Assembly (NCBI GenBank): GCA_038373865.1
Contig: JAXGGA010002068.1
Coordinates: 1 to 64,000, forward strand
Length of the DNA stretch: 64,000 nt
Reading direction: 5' to 3'
Source of the DNA: Uloborus plumipes
Taxonomy: Eukaryota; Arthropoda; Arachnida; Araneae; Uloboridae
The notes below the pieces were generated by a model. That model made no database searches. It had not been told where the DNA came from and saw only the letters and a list, made by a program, of their open reading frames with translations. Position numbers and translations under genes: made by a program. Shown here piece by piece: positions 12,208 to 25,500 of this stretch (the first letter of the stretch is position 1; each line of letters begins with the position of its first letter).

Positions 12208-13425
12208 CACTGAAGTGACAAAAGTCATGGGATACCTCTTAATATCGTGTCGGCCCTCCTTTTGCCCGGCGAAGTGCAACAACTCGACGTGGCATGGACT
12301 CAACAAGTCGTTGGAAGTCTTCTGCAGGAATATTGAGCCATGCTGTCTCGATAGACGTCCATAATTGTGAAAGCGTTGATGGGGCAGGATTTTGGGCACG
12401 AACAGACCTCTCGATGGTGTCCCATAAATGCTCAATGGGATTCATGTCGGGCGATCTAGGTGGCCAAATCATTCGTTGGAATTGTCCAGAATTTTCTTCA
12501 AACCAATTGCGAACAGTTGTGGCCCGGTGACATGGCGCATTGTCATCCATAAAAATCCCATCGTTGTTTGGGTACATGAAGTCCATGAATGGCTGCAAGT
12601 GATCTCCAAGTAGCTGCACATAAGCATTTCCAGTCAATGTTCGGTCCAGTCGCACTAGAGGACCAAGTCCATGCCATGAAAAAACAGCCCACACCATTAC
12701 GGAGCCACCACCAGCTTGAACAGTGCCTTGCTGACAGTTTGGGTCCATGGCTTCGTGGGGTCTGCGCCACACTCGAACCCTACCATCGGCTCTTACCAGC
12801 TGAAATCGTGACTCATCGGACCAGGCCACGGTTTTCCATTCATCTAGGGACCAACCGATATGCTCACGTGCCCACGAGAGTCGCTGCAAGCGATGTCGTT
12901 CTGTCAGTAAAGGCACTCGAGTCGGTCTTCTGCTGGAATAGCCCAAGAAATCCAAATTTCTCCGCACAGTTCTAGCAGACACGTCCATTGTACGTCCCAC
13001 ATTGATTTCTGCGGTGATTTGACGCAGTGTTGCTTGTCTGTTAGAATTTACGACTCTTTGCAGACGTCGCCGGTCTCGATCTTTAAGTGCAGGCGGTCGA
13101 CCACTGCGCTGTCCATGGTGGGATGTTATGCCTGAAATTTCATACTCTCGGCACACTCTTGACACAGTGGATCTGGGAATGTTGAATTCTCTAACGATTT
13201 CCGAAATGGCATGACCCATGCGTCTAGCTCCAACTAACATTCCGCGTTCAAAGTCTGTTAATTCACGTCGTGCGGTCATCATCACGTTAAAACCTCTTCA
13301 CATGAATAACTTGAACAGAAATGAAAGCTCTGTAAAAGCACTGCGCATTTATACCTGTTCTATGCGATGCTACTGCCATCTGAAAATTTGCATATTGCTA
13401 TCCCATGACTTTTGTCACTTCAGTG
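12208..13425 (-). mobile_element. Apparently complete Tc1-like transposon
   Basis: The element is 1218 bp long, flanked by TA on both sides (12206-12207 and 13426-13427). It ends in perfect 27-bp inverted repeats that begin CACTGAAGTGACAAAAGTC (12208-12234 and the complement at 13399-13425). It carries one uninterrupted transposase gene. Perfect terminal repeats plus an intact frame indicate a young insertion. Confidence 0.95.
12239..13285 (-). CDS. Tc1-like transposase, full length
   Basis: The 348-residue protein has the usual length of the family. Residues 12-50 form a paired-type helix-turn-helix (ISEIVREFNIPRSTVSR), with a GRPP stretch at 62-65 and a second DNA-binding segment up to about 130. 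The DDE catalytic triad is visible: D157 in AWSDESRF, D248 in FMDDNAPCH, and E285 in SPDMNPIEHLW. I count 36 residues between D248 and E285, so the spacing is DD36E rather than the DD34E typical of Tc1. There is no stop or frameshift. The enzyme should cut and paste the element at TA sites. The first ATG is one of three consecutive ATGs; which one is used is uncertain. Confidence 0.95.
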   Translation of the reverse strand: MMMTARRELTDFERGMLVGARRMGHAISEIVREFNIPRSTVSRVCREYEISGITSHHGQRSGRPPALKDRDRRRLQRVVNSNRQATLRQITAEINVGRTMDVSARTVRRNLDFLGYSSRRPTRVPLLTERHRLQRLSWAREHIGWSLDEWKTVAWSDESRFQLVRADGRVRVWRRPHEAMDPNCQQGTVQAGGGSVMVWAVFSWHGLGPLVRLDRTLTGNAYVQLLGDHLQPFMDFMYPNNDGIFMDDNAPCHRATTVRNWFEENSGQFQRMIWPPRSPDMNPIEHLWDTIERSVRAQNPAPSTLSQLWTSIETAWLNIPAEDFQRLVESMPRRVVALRRAKGGPTRY

Positions 13426-13427
13426 TA

Positions 13428-14010
13428 TAGCCACTAACGAAAAATGAATATTGAGGATCAAGGTCAACAGTACTTTGGAGGCTCCCCCCCCCCCCCAGGC
13501 AGAACGTAAAGTGCTATAACAGTTTTAAGTCAACAAAATATAATCTTTAACTTTTCGCAGTGTCGCTAGCCCCTTTTGGGAATCATTGTATACTCTCACT
13601 GTGTGCATTATATCTAACACTGATACTGCTTTTTTATATTCATTATAGCTTTAGAGTTTTATAGCTCAAGTTCTATAATTTTCAAGAAAGAACTCTTTTG
13701 TACTTGCAAAAAATGAACTAAATAAGAGAAATACTAATTAAGTGTCTAAAAAGTGTTTTTTTTTTTTTTTTTTCAATTAATAAATTATTATTTTATCTTT
13801 AAAATACATAATGCTTTAATGCTGTGCTTCAGTTTTTAGAAAATTAGGGGCCCCTGGCCTAGTTGGCCGGTGCCAGAATCTGGCTCAGCCTATAACCTTG
13901 TGAAACCTGGACCCAAAAAATTATAGAACTTTTTTTTTATATACATACGTTTTCCATTGTTTACTATTTTTTTCTAACAATTCTTTATGAAATGTTTTTC
14001 TCCTAAGTAT
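13428..14010. other. Intergenic AT-rich spacer
   Basis: The stretch contains a C-run at about 13486-13497 and a T-run at about 13757-13773. The segment around 13850-13910 (GGGGCCCCTGGCC onward) looks like a diverged transposon end, but no partner end was found. Confidence 0.35.
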
Positions 14011-14018
14011 GCATCAGC

Positions 14019-15446
14019 CAGGGTTGCCAGATTTATGAACTGCAAATACGGGACAGGCTCTTGGAGGGGGGGGGGGAGAGAGATTGAGAGATGAAGTCTT
14101 AAGTTTGAATTTTTGCAACCTTGATTTTGATATGAAACGTTTCTCACAAATTTAAATGAAGAAAAAAAAAACACAATGATCATATGAATAAAAACTTGAT
14201 TTTTTGCCATTAGATGGTTATTTTGTGTCATGAATATTGGTGGGGAAAGGTTTTCCACTAATTATTGTGAAAATTTGTATTTCGGTGTTGTTAACCCCCT
14301 TTTTCCTGATGCAGGCCCAACATTTCAAATTTTGCTGGTTGGGGTGGGGGGTAAATTATACCAAATTTCAATGTAAATTATTCCAAAAAAAAGTAAAAGC
14401 CACGCCCACTTATATGTAAATACATTAATTTCCAAAACCAGGAGGGAGGCCATTGACCACCCGTCCTGATGTCCCAAGTCCCAAATGACGGGTATGTCTT
14501 GCGTGAAAGATATAATAGTCGCTTGACTAATGTTTAATATGAACTTTTTCAAAAAGCTAGACGTACCAATGGGGAAATTTGAACGCAAAATAATTTTAAG
14601 GAGTCATTAACAAAAATTTTGATTGCAATTGACTAGACATAGAATTAAACCTTACTATTTGAACTCACGATAAGAAGTTAACCTAAAACAAATTAAAACA
14701 ATCAGTATTCAATATTTTTGGGGGGAAAACTATACAGTTTTGTCAACATTATAACATGATAATTATTCTTATATAACCTCGGAAAATTGCTTTTTTCTAA
14801 ATCATAAATGCTACTAGATTTTACTACTGCAATAATTCTTTCTACGTTTCGATGTTCTTTAGGATGCCATAAAACTCACTATAATTTCAATTTCTGTCAC
14901 TCATTGTAAAAATTATGCATCTTCAATTTTTAAAAACGCGTATTTGTTTGCTAAATGGAATAACATTTAGTTACATCTTTTAGTATAAAAGCAAAGCGAA
15001 GCAAATTTCAAAAAATTGAAATTGATTGATTCCAAAAAAAAAAATGTAGAGTCCTAATAGTAGCTGAACACATATATTTCTTGAAAAATGGAAAAATTGA
15101 GAAGGCCTTTTTATATAATAGGGCATAGTAAAATCATTTACAAAGAGATACACTACTTTTACAATGAACGTTTGTTGAATTGATTGTCACAATAATTTCT
15201 GCTCTAAATGAATAGAACACTAACAGAACAGGAAAATATTATAATTTAATCAATTTTCTTATCACTCTATTTCACATTTCTTGTTTCACTTCATTTTTTT
15301 TCTGAAAATAAAGTTTCGTTTTGTAAAATGCTGCTTCTAGCCAGAATACGGGACTTTAGCCGTACCGTATCAAGGTTCCCCGGGCCCGGGACAATATTTC
15401 AAAAAACGGGACTGTCCCTTGAAATCCGGGACGTCTGGCAACCCTG
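14019..15446. mobile_element. hAT-like non-autonomous transposon, copy 2
   Basis: The 1428-bp element begins CAGGGTTGCCAGA and ends TCTGGCAACCCTG. It matches copy 1 in the same orientation throughout, except for the nested 322-bp insertion. The flanking 8-mers GCATCAGC and CCATCAAC agree at six of eight positions, as expected for an older hAT duplication. No transposase frame is present. Confidence 0.82.
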
Positions 15447-15952
15447 CCATCAACACACAGCACAGCAACACTTAAGAGCCATTATTTTGAAAATCAGACA
15501 AAAAAGAAAGGGAAATTTTGGCAGTGATTTTTTGATTCTCCTCATTTTTTTTATAAGTGAAAGGTCATGAGAAATGAACAATCTGAAGTTTTTAGCCTGC
15601 CAATACGTTTTGTTTTCTTGGTAAAAATTCCCAAAGTTTGAGATTTTGTAGCGCTTTTTTGGTATAACGACTGAAAGACGCATTACAGTGTGCTTGAGAT
15701 TTTTACAGAAACACCACCTCAAGATAATTAAAAAGGTAAAAAAAAAACAGGAAATTGCCAAACCTTCTATTGCACAGTTATCTGGTCAACAGTAAACTCA
15801 AACTCTTATTTCTGTCCCTTTAATAGTATAAATGCATGTCATTTTCCCCCTTCTCCATCCATAAGGATTAAGTTTTTATCAATATTTCTTAGAAAAGTAG
15901 GTGGTACATTTTTTACAGTTTTAAATTGCCCTTTTACCAAATTTGATTATTT

Positions 15953-17050
15953 TTAACCGACTTCAACAAAGGAGGAGGTTATCAATTCAAAGCGTATGTT
16001 TTTTTTTTTGTTTGTTCGCACATAACATCAGATCTACTGAACCGATTTGGACGATTTTTTTTTCAATCGATAGGAGATGGTGTAACTTAGGTACCATGTA
16101 CTCATATGACGATATTTGTTCATTAGAAAAAAAGTTATTATGGAAAACAGTAAATTTCATGTCATTTCCCCATTAAATAATTAAATTTTCAATTCATTGT
16201 TGCAAAAATTTTTTGCCTCGCAACAGCAATATTAATAGTAATCATGATGAAAAATTTGAACCAAGGCTTAACTAAATCTAACATGAAACTCATTAGCGGT
16301 AACGTACGTAGTATGTGTTAAAATCTTATGAACAACGAGAAACTAGAATTGCTTTGAAATATAAATTAGTTGACAAACCGTTGATATTTAAATGGCTTTG
16401 ATTAAGCTAGTACACAAATAAATACCAGAAAATAACAAAGATTATTTTTTAGTGTCAATCGTTAATAATTTTAGACGCGTTGATAGTTTCTTCCTTTTTG
16501 TTTATTTTATGGAGCATTTACTTAAGAAAATTAGGTGAAGTTCCGTAATGGAAACATTACCTTATTTCATAAGTACACTTACACTAAAAAGAATAAAATA
16601 AAATAATTTTGGAAAAAAATAGAACCGACTTCAGTTGGAAATTGCTCTAAAAAGTAAAAAATAATTGTTTTCTTTGAACACCATCGAAACTACTTTTAAA
16701 CATAAGTTTTGAAGTCGGCGCAAAAACGATAGTTCAAATGATATTTAACCATATTTTGCCAGCATTTTTCAGAGAAACCATTGAAAATTAAAAGCAGAAT
16801 ATTTGTACCATTACACGAATGTGTGGTAGTGAATGAAATGTATGCGAATGCTTTTAAAGAACCTGGATCCATAAAAATGTATATAGTTGAATTATAGTTG
16901 CGTATGATTCTATACATTGTTTTTGCGCCGACTTCAAAACTTACGTTTAAAAGTAGTTTCGATGGTGTTCAAAGAAAACAATTATTTTTTACTTTTTAGA
17001 GCAATTTCCAACTGAAGTCGGTTCTATTTTTTTCCAAAATTATTTTATTT
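15953..17050 (+). repeat. ACCGACTTCA composite repeat, copy B
   Basis: This is the inverted partner of 1379-2630. It begins TTAACCGACTTCAACAAAGG and contains both inverted arms (near 16620-16730 and 16920-17030) around a spacer holding CATACGCAACTA and CACACATTCGTG segments, in the order expected from copy A. It is about 150 bp shorter than copy A. No coding frame is evident. Confidence 0.6.
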
Positions 17051-17267
17051 TGTCCCAATTGCTCTAATGCATTTGCTGAATTTTTGGAATACTTTTTTTT
17101 TTCTCAAATTAACTTGAGTTGGAATGGAAAATAAATGCACATCTTCTAGTACGTAGAAATATTTTTGTTTCTCTTCCAATTATACACTTTATAGTGTGAC
17201 TGAACGAAAAAGAAAAAAAATAGATGTCAGTGAGTCAGGAATCGTTAAGAAATATCAGTGGTCAAAA

Positions 17268-17273
17268 TTTATT
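17268..17273 (-). terminator. Possible polyadenylation signal of the RhoGAP gene
   Basis: The minus strand reads AATAAA here, about 495 bp after the stop codon at 17768, within AT-rich sequence that fits a 3' UTR. Other AATAAA-like hexamers could serve instead. Confidence 0.4.
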
Positions 17274-17767
17274 ATTTTAATAGAAAAACTGTATACAGTT
17301 AATATACAAAAATGAGCTTCAAAGTTGGCATCAGACACAGAGCGAACATATTTTACATGGGTTAAAAACCGAAAGCAACAATAAAATTTGAAATATAAAC
17401 TTATGCAAGAATCTAACAAAGAAAATGTTATAGAAAAAAAAAACCTTTTGAGGAAAAACCCTCGGATCTTTTCGATATGTATTTACATAAAAGAAGCATC
17501 TGTAAATTGCACAATGAGTTTAGTAAATAAATGCAAAAAAAAAAAGTTATATTCGGTGATAATTTACAATGAACTCAAAATTAAAAAAATTCTTTGTTTG
17601 AAACCTGAGAGAAAAAGGAGGGGCTATGTACAAATGCATGAATCAATAAATGAAGAAAAATACATATAATATTTGCTTAGCCTAGCATTCATCTTCACAG
17701 AAAGGAATAGCAAGGCCAACATGGTTTCTTACATTTAGTGATTCAATGGGATTTTGTTTTTAAAGAC

Positions 17768-19584
17768 TTAGACAAATGATTCTTCTTCGCTTCTCGTACT
17801 CAAACTGCGACTACGAGTGTGTTGTTGCTGAGCAAGCCTTCGAGGATGCCTGCTGTTGGCTATTTCCTCATTTTTCTCTAAATATGAGGAGATATTGCAG
17901 TTTTTATTTTCTTGCTGTTGCCTGCTGAACAGTTCTCTCAACTGGGCCACGCTCCAGTTAATTTCTTTCCTCAACTCCTCAGGTAATATCTCCCTGGTGT
18001 GTCTAGGTCTGATGTGGAAATTTCTCACTCTGTGCAATTGTGCATCGGTGACGTGAACGGGCGGCAGGTGCCTTAACCTAGTGTGGGGGCTGTCCAGATT
18101 AGCAGTCCGAGGGGAGCTTTGAGCAGATTTCACCAATATACAAGTCTTATAGTTCCCATCAACACTATCTATATTTGCTGGAACGGCTCGATGAGTTTCT
18201 TCCACATCGGGCATTTGTTGAGTGTACATTCGAACAGAGTTCTCATAAAGTTCTCTAGCTTTAGCACTGAGAGAAGTCTGCTCGGCTCGCATCTCTTCCG
18301 TGACGGGTTTCACGGAGATTACAGTAGGTTGCTGCATGTGTTTAAGCAATGTCTGCCTGTTGATAGCCTCTTGGTAACTAGGAGGTTCACTAGGTTTTGA
18401 TGGTGAGTTCTTTGCAGAGCAATTTGATCTTTGTGATCGATGAGAGCCATTAGATTTGATGGAAGACTGAGAACAACGAGAATTATGAGATTGCTGACTA
18501 CCTTCTGAAGTTGAACTACAAACACTGTTGACCCTTGGCGGACTGTAGTATATGGCATACAAGTCCCCATGAGATTTCGAGCTAAGCTCTTGAACCCTGC
18601 TATTGCTACGAGACACCTGAGGTGTACTGTCCTCACTGGATACCAATGACAGCGTACTTGAATCATGCGCTTGGTCAATTTCATCAATTTTTGAGGTAGA
18701 TTGACTCCTCTTCCAGTCGGTTCTTCTGGAATGGCTCGCAAACCAGACGGCATGTCGATCAGGAGTCCTACTCAACGAGCAATTGGATAGCTCTCGATTG
18801 AGATTGTTCATGGAGTGATCAGTCTTTTTGGTACTACACGGAGCAGAAGCAGAGCTCTTTTGGCCAGGTGGTGATGGTGCTCTTCGTTTCCGTTGCGTTA
18901 GAATGCGCTTGGAAGCAGATGTGCTGACATATTTTTGTAGTAAGCTCTCCTCAGATGCACTTCTGCGTAATGTACCCTCGACATAATCATCTATCGGCTC
19001 CACAGCAGATACAATTGGCCTCTGAACAGCTGAACGACCTTTGACGTCCCGTCGCCTCACAGGGTTATGAAAGTTTCGAATGAAGCAGTCATAGCTCCTA
19101 TCCATCAAGTCTTGTTGCATACTGTAGCTATAGGATTGCGATAGCTGCAAAGGTAAATGAGGACTCCCATCACAATGATAGTCTGAATGAGTATATGATG
19201 AACAAGCAGCTAAAGATTTTGTCCTATGAGCCTCCATGCCTTGTCGTCTCTTGCGCACAACATCGTGGCAGGATCCATCAATGCTCACGCCTCCATTTTT
19301 ACTGTAAGAAGCTGTATTACATTCCAAACCAGCCGTATCAAGATGTGGAACGCTTTTTGTGAGGGTTCCAGAATTGCCTCTGCGACTATCTGCACTAGAT
19401 GATTCACTTTCAGCTTCTTCTTCGGGGGTGTAGAGCTGGGTGTCACTCAACGTCAGGCCAGAATCTCGACTGAGATTTGTGAGAGACATTTTGCTTTTGC
19501 AAGGTAGCTTTGGACTAGGTTCACTCTCATCGAGGAAATCTCTATCAAGACTGTCAATTGATGAATCATCTCTTCTATATTGAC
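17768..19584 (-). CDS. ARHGAP20-like: RhoGAP gene, last coding exon (C-terminal tail)
   Basis: The exon follows an acceptor TTTTAG and encodes 604 residues (523-1126). It is rich in serine, arginine and glutamine and largely predicted to be disordered. Recognisable segments are SRDSGLTLSDTQLYTPEEE near its start, a stretch of short SR/SS-rich clusters, PSYQEAINRQ in the middle, and a hydrophobic-patterned EINWSVAQLRELFSRQQ towards the end. The last four residues, ESFV, fit a class I PDZ ligand (S/T-x-hydrophobic end). The plus-strand and alternate-frame open frames over this exon are shadows. Confidence 0.93.
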
Positions 19585-22500
19585 CTAAAATGAAAAAAAG
19601 AATATTTAAAAACCAAAATACAACATCTTATATTTTTATGAATATCAAACAGAGAAAGTCTTGCTTTCAAAATATTTGACTAATTTATTAAAACTTCAAA
19701 TTTTTTTACTAAGACTTTTTGAAAAATGAGATTTATTCTATTGAAAAAAAATACTTCTTTTTCAAAAAAATTCAATAACAACCCTGTTATTTCTAACTTT
19801 ACATTCAGTGCCAAAAACAGTTGGGCTTGATTAACTACAATCCTTATTTACATATAAAATAAGTGCTTCTAGTGTATAATTTTTAACAAAGATTTTTAAA
19901 AATAGGTTCTTTAGTATTTGCAAAATTCTATGAATAAAAATAATTCAAAATTTAATCAACCTCAGAAAAACAACTTCCCATGAGATGTTTTGACACAGTA
20001 TTTGATGTCCAATTTTGCAAAAGGTATGCAATCTTAATGAGCAATGGGCACTTTTGAAGAACAATTAAAGCTTGATTGGTGAGGGACTTTATGTTTATCC
20101 TAAAAGCTGCTATAGCCCCCTCTATGACAGTGGCCCCCAACCAGTGGGTCGCGACCCCAAATGCGGGCATTTCTTACGGGGTCGCACATTATCCCCAGAA
20201 TTTTTTTTTAATTTCAAGTTAAAAAACTAATATGTATTTAGCAGAAAAAGAGAAACACCTTTGATTAGTAGTAATGCACGAGCGCAGTAGTAAACCCAGG
20301 AGTGACTCGGTGGGGTTGCTTTAACAATGTCTCCCCCCCTCCCCAACATCTTCTAAGATTATCTGAAAATTCGGCTATGAATGGCCACTTCTGCAACAAG
20401 AAGTTGGATGTACCCTTGAGTTCTTGAAAGTGGTGAGAGAAAAGGTAAATTTATGTAAAATCATACAGGAAGACAATTAAAGTTGCATATAAAAAGCTTC
20501 TGCAAAGTGTGAAAAGGTTAGGGGCTATGAATGCATGAGGGAGATAAGGAAAAATGCGCAGCTTACCTCCAAGATCATGAAGACTGTGCAAACTATCAGA
20601 CTCTTCAGCTCCTGAATCTTGTCTTGAGCTATCTCTTTCAGGAAAAGGCCCAAGCAGTTGAAGAATTTGATCTCCAAATAATTCTACACAATGGTCGATT
20701 AGAAATGCAACAGCTTTGGGAACACGTTTGGCAACATCCTAAAAGAATTATTAGGTAAATACTTTACAATGGAATAAAATCAAATAGCACAGTTGAATAT
20801 CTAAAAATATTTTACTACAATTTATATGTTTTGCAGAATAATACTCAAACTTGATTGTTCTTTAATCATGTAGATTGTGCCATATTGTGAAATATACTTC
20901 TCTTTTAATTAATTTTAAAGTAATAAATCTCACAAATTACTAAACTCGAGAATACTAAATTTACTACTGTGGTCCTTCTGTGTATTTTCCACTAAAATTA
21001 AAGTCTATTTTAAAAATTTTAATTTGTGGTGGACCGCAATTTAATTACTTCAAAAGCACTGCAGCATCTATGCCCAAAACTGTGGTACATTTGTACCATA
21101 CATACCTGCCAACATGTCTACTTAGGAAATCTTAACAATTTTTCCTACGAAATCGTACTGAGACAATAACCTATTTCTTAAATGAAAATCAGACATTAAA
21201 TAAGTTATTGTAATTGTATCACGATCACTTTCAGTAGTTTTCTTTCATTTTAATTGATATTTTAAGTTTTCTTTTTTATTTCAATTGAATAAATTTATTT
21301 CAGTTGCAATTTTCAGTGACGTATGTGTTAAATATAAGCATGCTGGTAAGAAAAAAAGAACATGAAAAAAAAAAATTAAATAAAATAAAGTAGTCTTCGG
21401 TAGTCATGTTAAAATAACTTCTGACCATCAAAAATATTAAAGCACTGACCAGATGTTAAAGTATTGAAATGTCAAGCAAAATAAGCGATTTTACGAGAAT
21501 CGCGGGTAGAATGTAAACATGTAAAATAGGGAGGAAAAAATTTATAAATTATAATTATAAATAATTAAATTAGGTAGCATATGTTAATGTAACCTAAACA
21601 TTTTGCAAATGTTAAAATATTTGCACGATGCAAAAGGATTGCAGTCTCAACCACGCGGACCAGTTTTCTGCAAAGTACGCGTTCAGTGCTAAAATATGAC
21701 GAAGTTTAGGCTTTGCCTCGCGGATTAATACATGTAAAGATGTATTCTAAAGAAGCTTAGTCCTTGAAATTTAGTTATATATGAAAAAAAAACATTGGAA
21801 TTGACGAAAAAATCTGTGAAAAACGTACGATTTTACACCTTTACCGTACGATCGTACAAAAGGGCAAAAAAAGCGTACAATGGAAGGCCAAAACGTACAA
21901 GTTGGCAGGTATGACCATATCTTGTGTTAAGTTAAAAACAATTTTTTTTAGCATTTTGAGTATTATTAATTTGAATTCACAAAAGCTTTTATTTCCCATT
22001 TTTGCAGAAAATTAATGAGAAATTTAATGAATTCATGATATGCACAGGATTGTCAATCTTTTTTTCAGTACATTCAGGCGCAATAAATTAACAGATAAGA
22101 TCTTGTTCATTTAGCAGCACCATTAAAAGTTAAAAACTATGAGTACATAACATACTGCAAAAAACTTATTTTTTCAAGGGACAAACTAAGTTCATGTAGG
22201 GCTTCAAAAGAAGTAACTCTTAAAACCACCCTTTAAGCATTGGTTGCTTTAAGAGAAACTTGGCAACTCTGTACACGCAAAAAAAGTTTTAATTTTTTAA
22301 TAATTACCTCTTGTTGAAGGACAGGAGATTGAAACTTTCCAGGATTCAGGAGAGTAGGTCCGATACAAACTGCGAGATTCATGGAAGACATTTTATTTTC
22401 TGCAGAATGCTGAGCTATGTGCCACAGCATACAGAGCAAGTACTGTAGCAATCGAATGTTTGGAGGTGGTAGTTGAGACAGTAAACTGTGAAAAAAAAAA

Positions 22501-25500
22501 AAATAAGTATATATGAATATATGAACTATTATTGATCTTGAAGAAGAAATTTAATAATTGATGAGGCAGAGGTGTAGTCAAATGGGGATGCAGAGGAAGA
22601 GTTTCGATACTTATAATCTTTCTACTAGCACACCCCTATTTTTTAACATTCTTGCAGAAATGTTACCTCACTTTTGATTTCACTAATCAACACTTTCGAA
22701 AACGTTTCGCCATCATTTTCAAATGGTTACAACACTGCAAAGTGCAGTTCATTGCTTTCTGTCCAGAAACTGCTTTGGTCATAACATTCGAATTTTGCAA
22801 AAAGGAAACATTATGATAAAATTAAATTTACTTTGTGCCTTGAGAGTTGCTTAAATCTGATTATTAAAGGATAACTTGTTTTGCCTTACAAGAAAACAAA
22901 ATGAAAACAAGCAAATTTTGAAGAGAAATATACAAATATATTATTTTAAGCAAAAGGTAAGTGGTTAGTAGATATGGATGGAGATAAATTAGTTAAATAT
23001 TAAAATAACTATGGTCGATTGTATAATTGAAACAAGTATCTTGGCTAATTCACATTTCTGTTAGAATTTACCATTTAAATAATGGAAAAATTTCTAAAAA
23101 ATTGAACTCTTGTTTAATTGAGAATGTTAAATATTACGAAAGGAAATCTTGCTCAAAATGTCTGAAACAATATTTATTTGTACACTTCTCAATAAAAAAA
23201 AATAATTTAAGTAAATCTCTGAAAAATATGTTCTTATTACCATAAGTCAAAGTTATAGACTTTGAAATTACCTTAAGACTTTTTTCTTGCATTCCCATTC
23301 TGATTCATATGAAACTGCCTGAAGCCAATGTTTGTACAGATCAGATTGAAGAAGGCAATCTGGAAGACTCCTTAAAAATTCCTGTAAAAAAGGGATAAAC
23401 ATTAATGTGAAATATCTTTGGAACAAAATCATATTTTAATTTTGTAGTAATACTTTTACCTATTGATTGAAGTCAAAATGACCTATTTTAAACTCCAAAA
23501 TAGTTTCAGCATAAGTAAAAAAGAAGGAGCCTTTTTTTGAATTTTGTCAAAAATGTTAGCTTTTTTTTTACTATTATTATAATTTAACTGTAAAATGAAA
23601 CAATATCAAATGCATAGTATAACAGACAAATTGAAACATTTTTTGATTTTCCATGGTAAAAAAAATCAATAGAATAAAAACATTCCACTTTATTTTGTGG
23701 ACGCCCTCAAATATTACCATTCTCCACTCACCACCTGGCGATCAAATGACTAAATTATTACATCGTTAATTCTAGGGGCAAAATCAAATGCCTAAATGAG
23801 CAAGCATTATTTTTACTTTATTTGGAACTTAAATTGGAACTTTAAAAATAAGTAATTTCCTCATCTATGCATTCTTTTTTAGGAGTGAAAATGTTCTAAA
23901 AGTTACAATCTATTTTATTCACTGAGAAATAATCCTTAATGCTTTTGTATTTCAGTAATTTTTAAGAAAAATCATGAGTATAAAAATATGACTACTACAT
24001 AAAAAATGTCTACTTGTCATTGAAACCAATTCAACTTGCATTTGAGTTATTTTTACAATGAAAAACTAAATATTTATATGGATTGTATTTACAAATTATA
24101 TGCCATTAATATCATTCAGCTTTAATTTTATTTTTAGTGAACAGTTTAAAATTTTAGATTAGGATATTAATGCCTAATGTTATTGCTAGATTATTTAGCT
24201 GTGAACAATGCTTTTTAAGACTTAAATTTTAATCAATTTTTGAGAAATAGTTTGAACATTACAAACATTAAATTTAGGAATGAAACAGAACAAGATGTTT
24301 TTTCCCCATTTCAAATTTTTTATATTAAAAATTTGCAGCTTAACATTTCACTTACAGTTGTTTAGCTAAGATTGAAAAATATTGTATTTTGTAAACAACC
24401 AAACTCAAGGAGCTAACAAGCCTATTAATCGTTTTTAAACTGATATTTTCTAAAAAAATAAGAAGTATCATTTTTATCAACATGCAAGCAACCCAAGATG
24501 GTGATGAAATCTTGGTAAAATATTAAACATGCCAATGAGTGCTATTTCAAGCTTCAAGAGCTTTGCAAAATCATAACTTGACATATTCTTAAAGATGGCA
24601 AGTGAAATTGGGTGCCACAGTAATGCAGAAATATCCATAAAATTCACAGGTACTTTTCTAATCTAAATATTTTTCAAGCATGCTTTTCAGGAAGATTTAA
24701 AGTACAACACAATTCCGAAAACAAAGAATATTGAAATTTAAAAATGGCAATGAAGTGCATAAATCAAATTTGCACACTATACGTACCTTAAACACAGAAG
24801 AAAGCACAATCACAGAAATATTCCTCATATCACATTCAGGATCTGCTTCTAATTTCTCTTTCAACTCTCGACAGGCTCGAGCGTTAGCAGATTTGCGAAA
24901 TATTCCCACAGTATAAGGTCCTTGTAGAAACAGCTGAACTAGCATCGTCTGGAAGGGGGAAAAATCAAATAAGCATGGTGCAGGAAAGAGATATAGTAAA
25001 ATATTGCTAAATAAATATATTGTTTAACAATTACAATTAACAAATAGCTTTTAAAGAATACGCATTAACAGTTTTTCTTCCAGAAAAGATTTTTTTTTAT
25101 TTTATTAAATTATCAAACAGTAACAATGTCCCTTTTTTATGTCTTTTTTATTCTCTTAAGTCTCAAGGAAATTAGTGTACACATTAACAGGAATGAAACG
25201 TAATTAGCAATGGAAAACTAACTTCATTTTGTAATACATTAACTAGTTCTGCCAATAGGACTTTTTATATTATTGATTTTTTATATTATATTGACATTGG
25301 CAACAATGCGGTACTCCAATGATTGATATTTTTAATTTGGACTTATAACAAAGTTAGTCGTAGTATTAATAAACATTTAGTTTAAAAACAATGTTATTTT
25401 ATTGAACAAATAAAACATAAGCAACAAGAAAAAAGTAAATTCATCCATCTACCTGCGAAAAATGAGTTAAAAAATCAAGTTACACTTTACACTATAATTA

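Noticed and set aside
12294..12975. Plus-strand open frames of 61-128 codons over the Tc1 transposase
   Set aside because: They are antisense shadows of the intact minus-strand transposase, whose motifs and length are decisive.
17856..18753. Plus-strand and alternate-frame open frames over the last RhoGAP exon
   Set aside because: They overlap a real exon in its true frame and show no domain.
21101..21913. Assignment of the CATACCTGCCAAC element to hAT
   Set aside because: The flanking similarity (ACCATA) is offset and does not give a clean 8-bp duplication, so the superfamily was left open.
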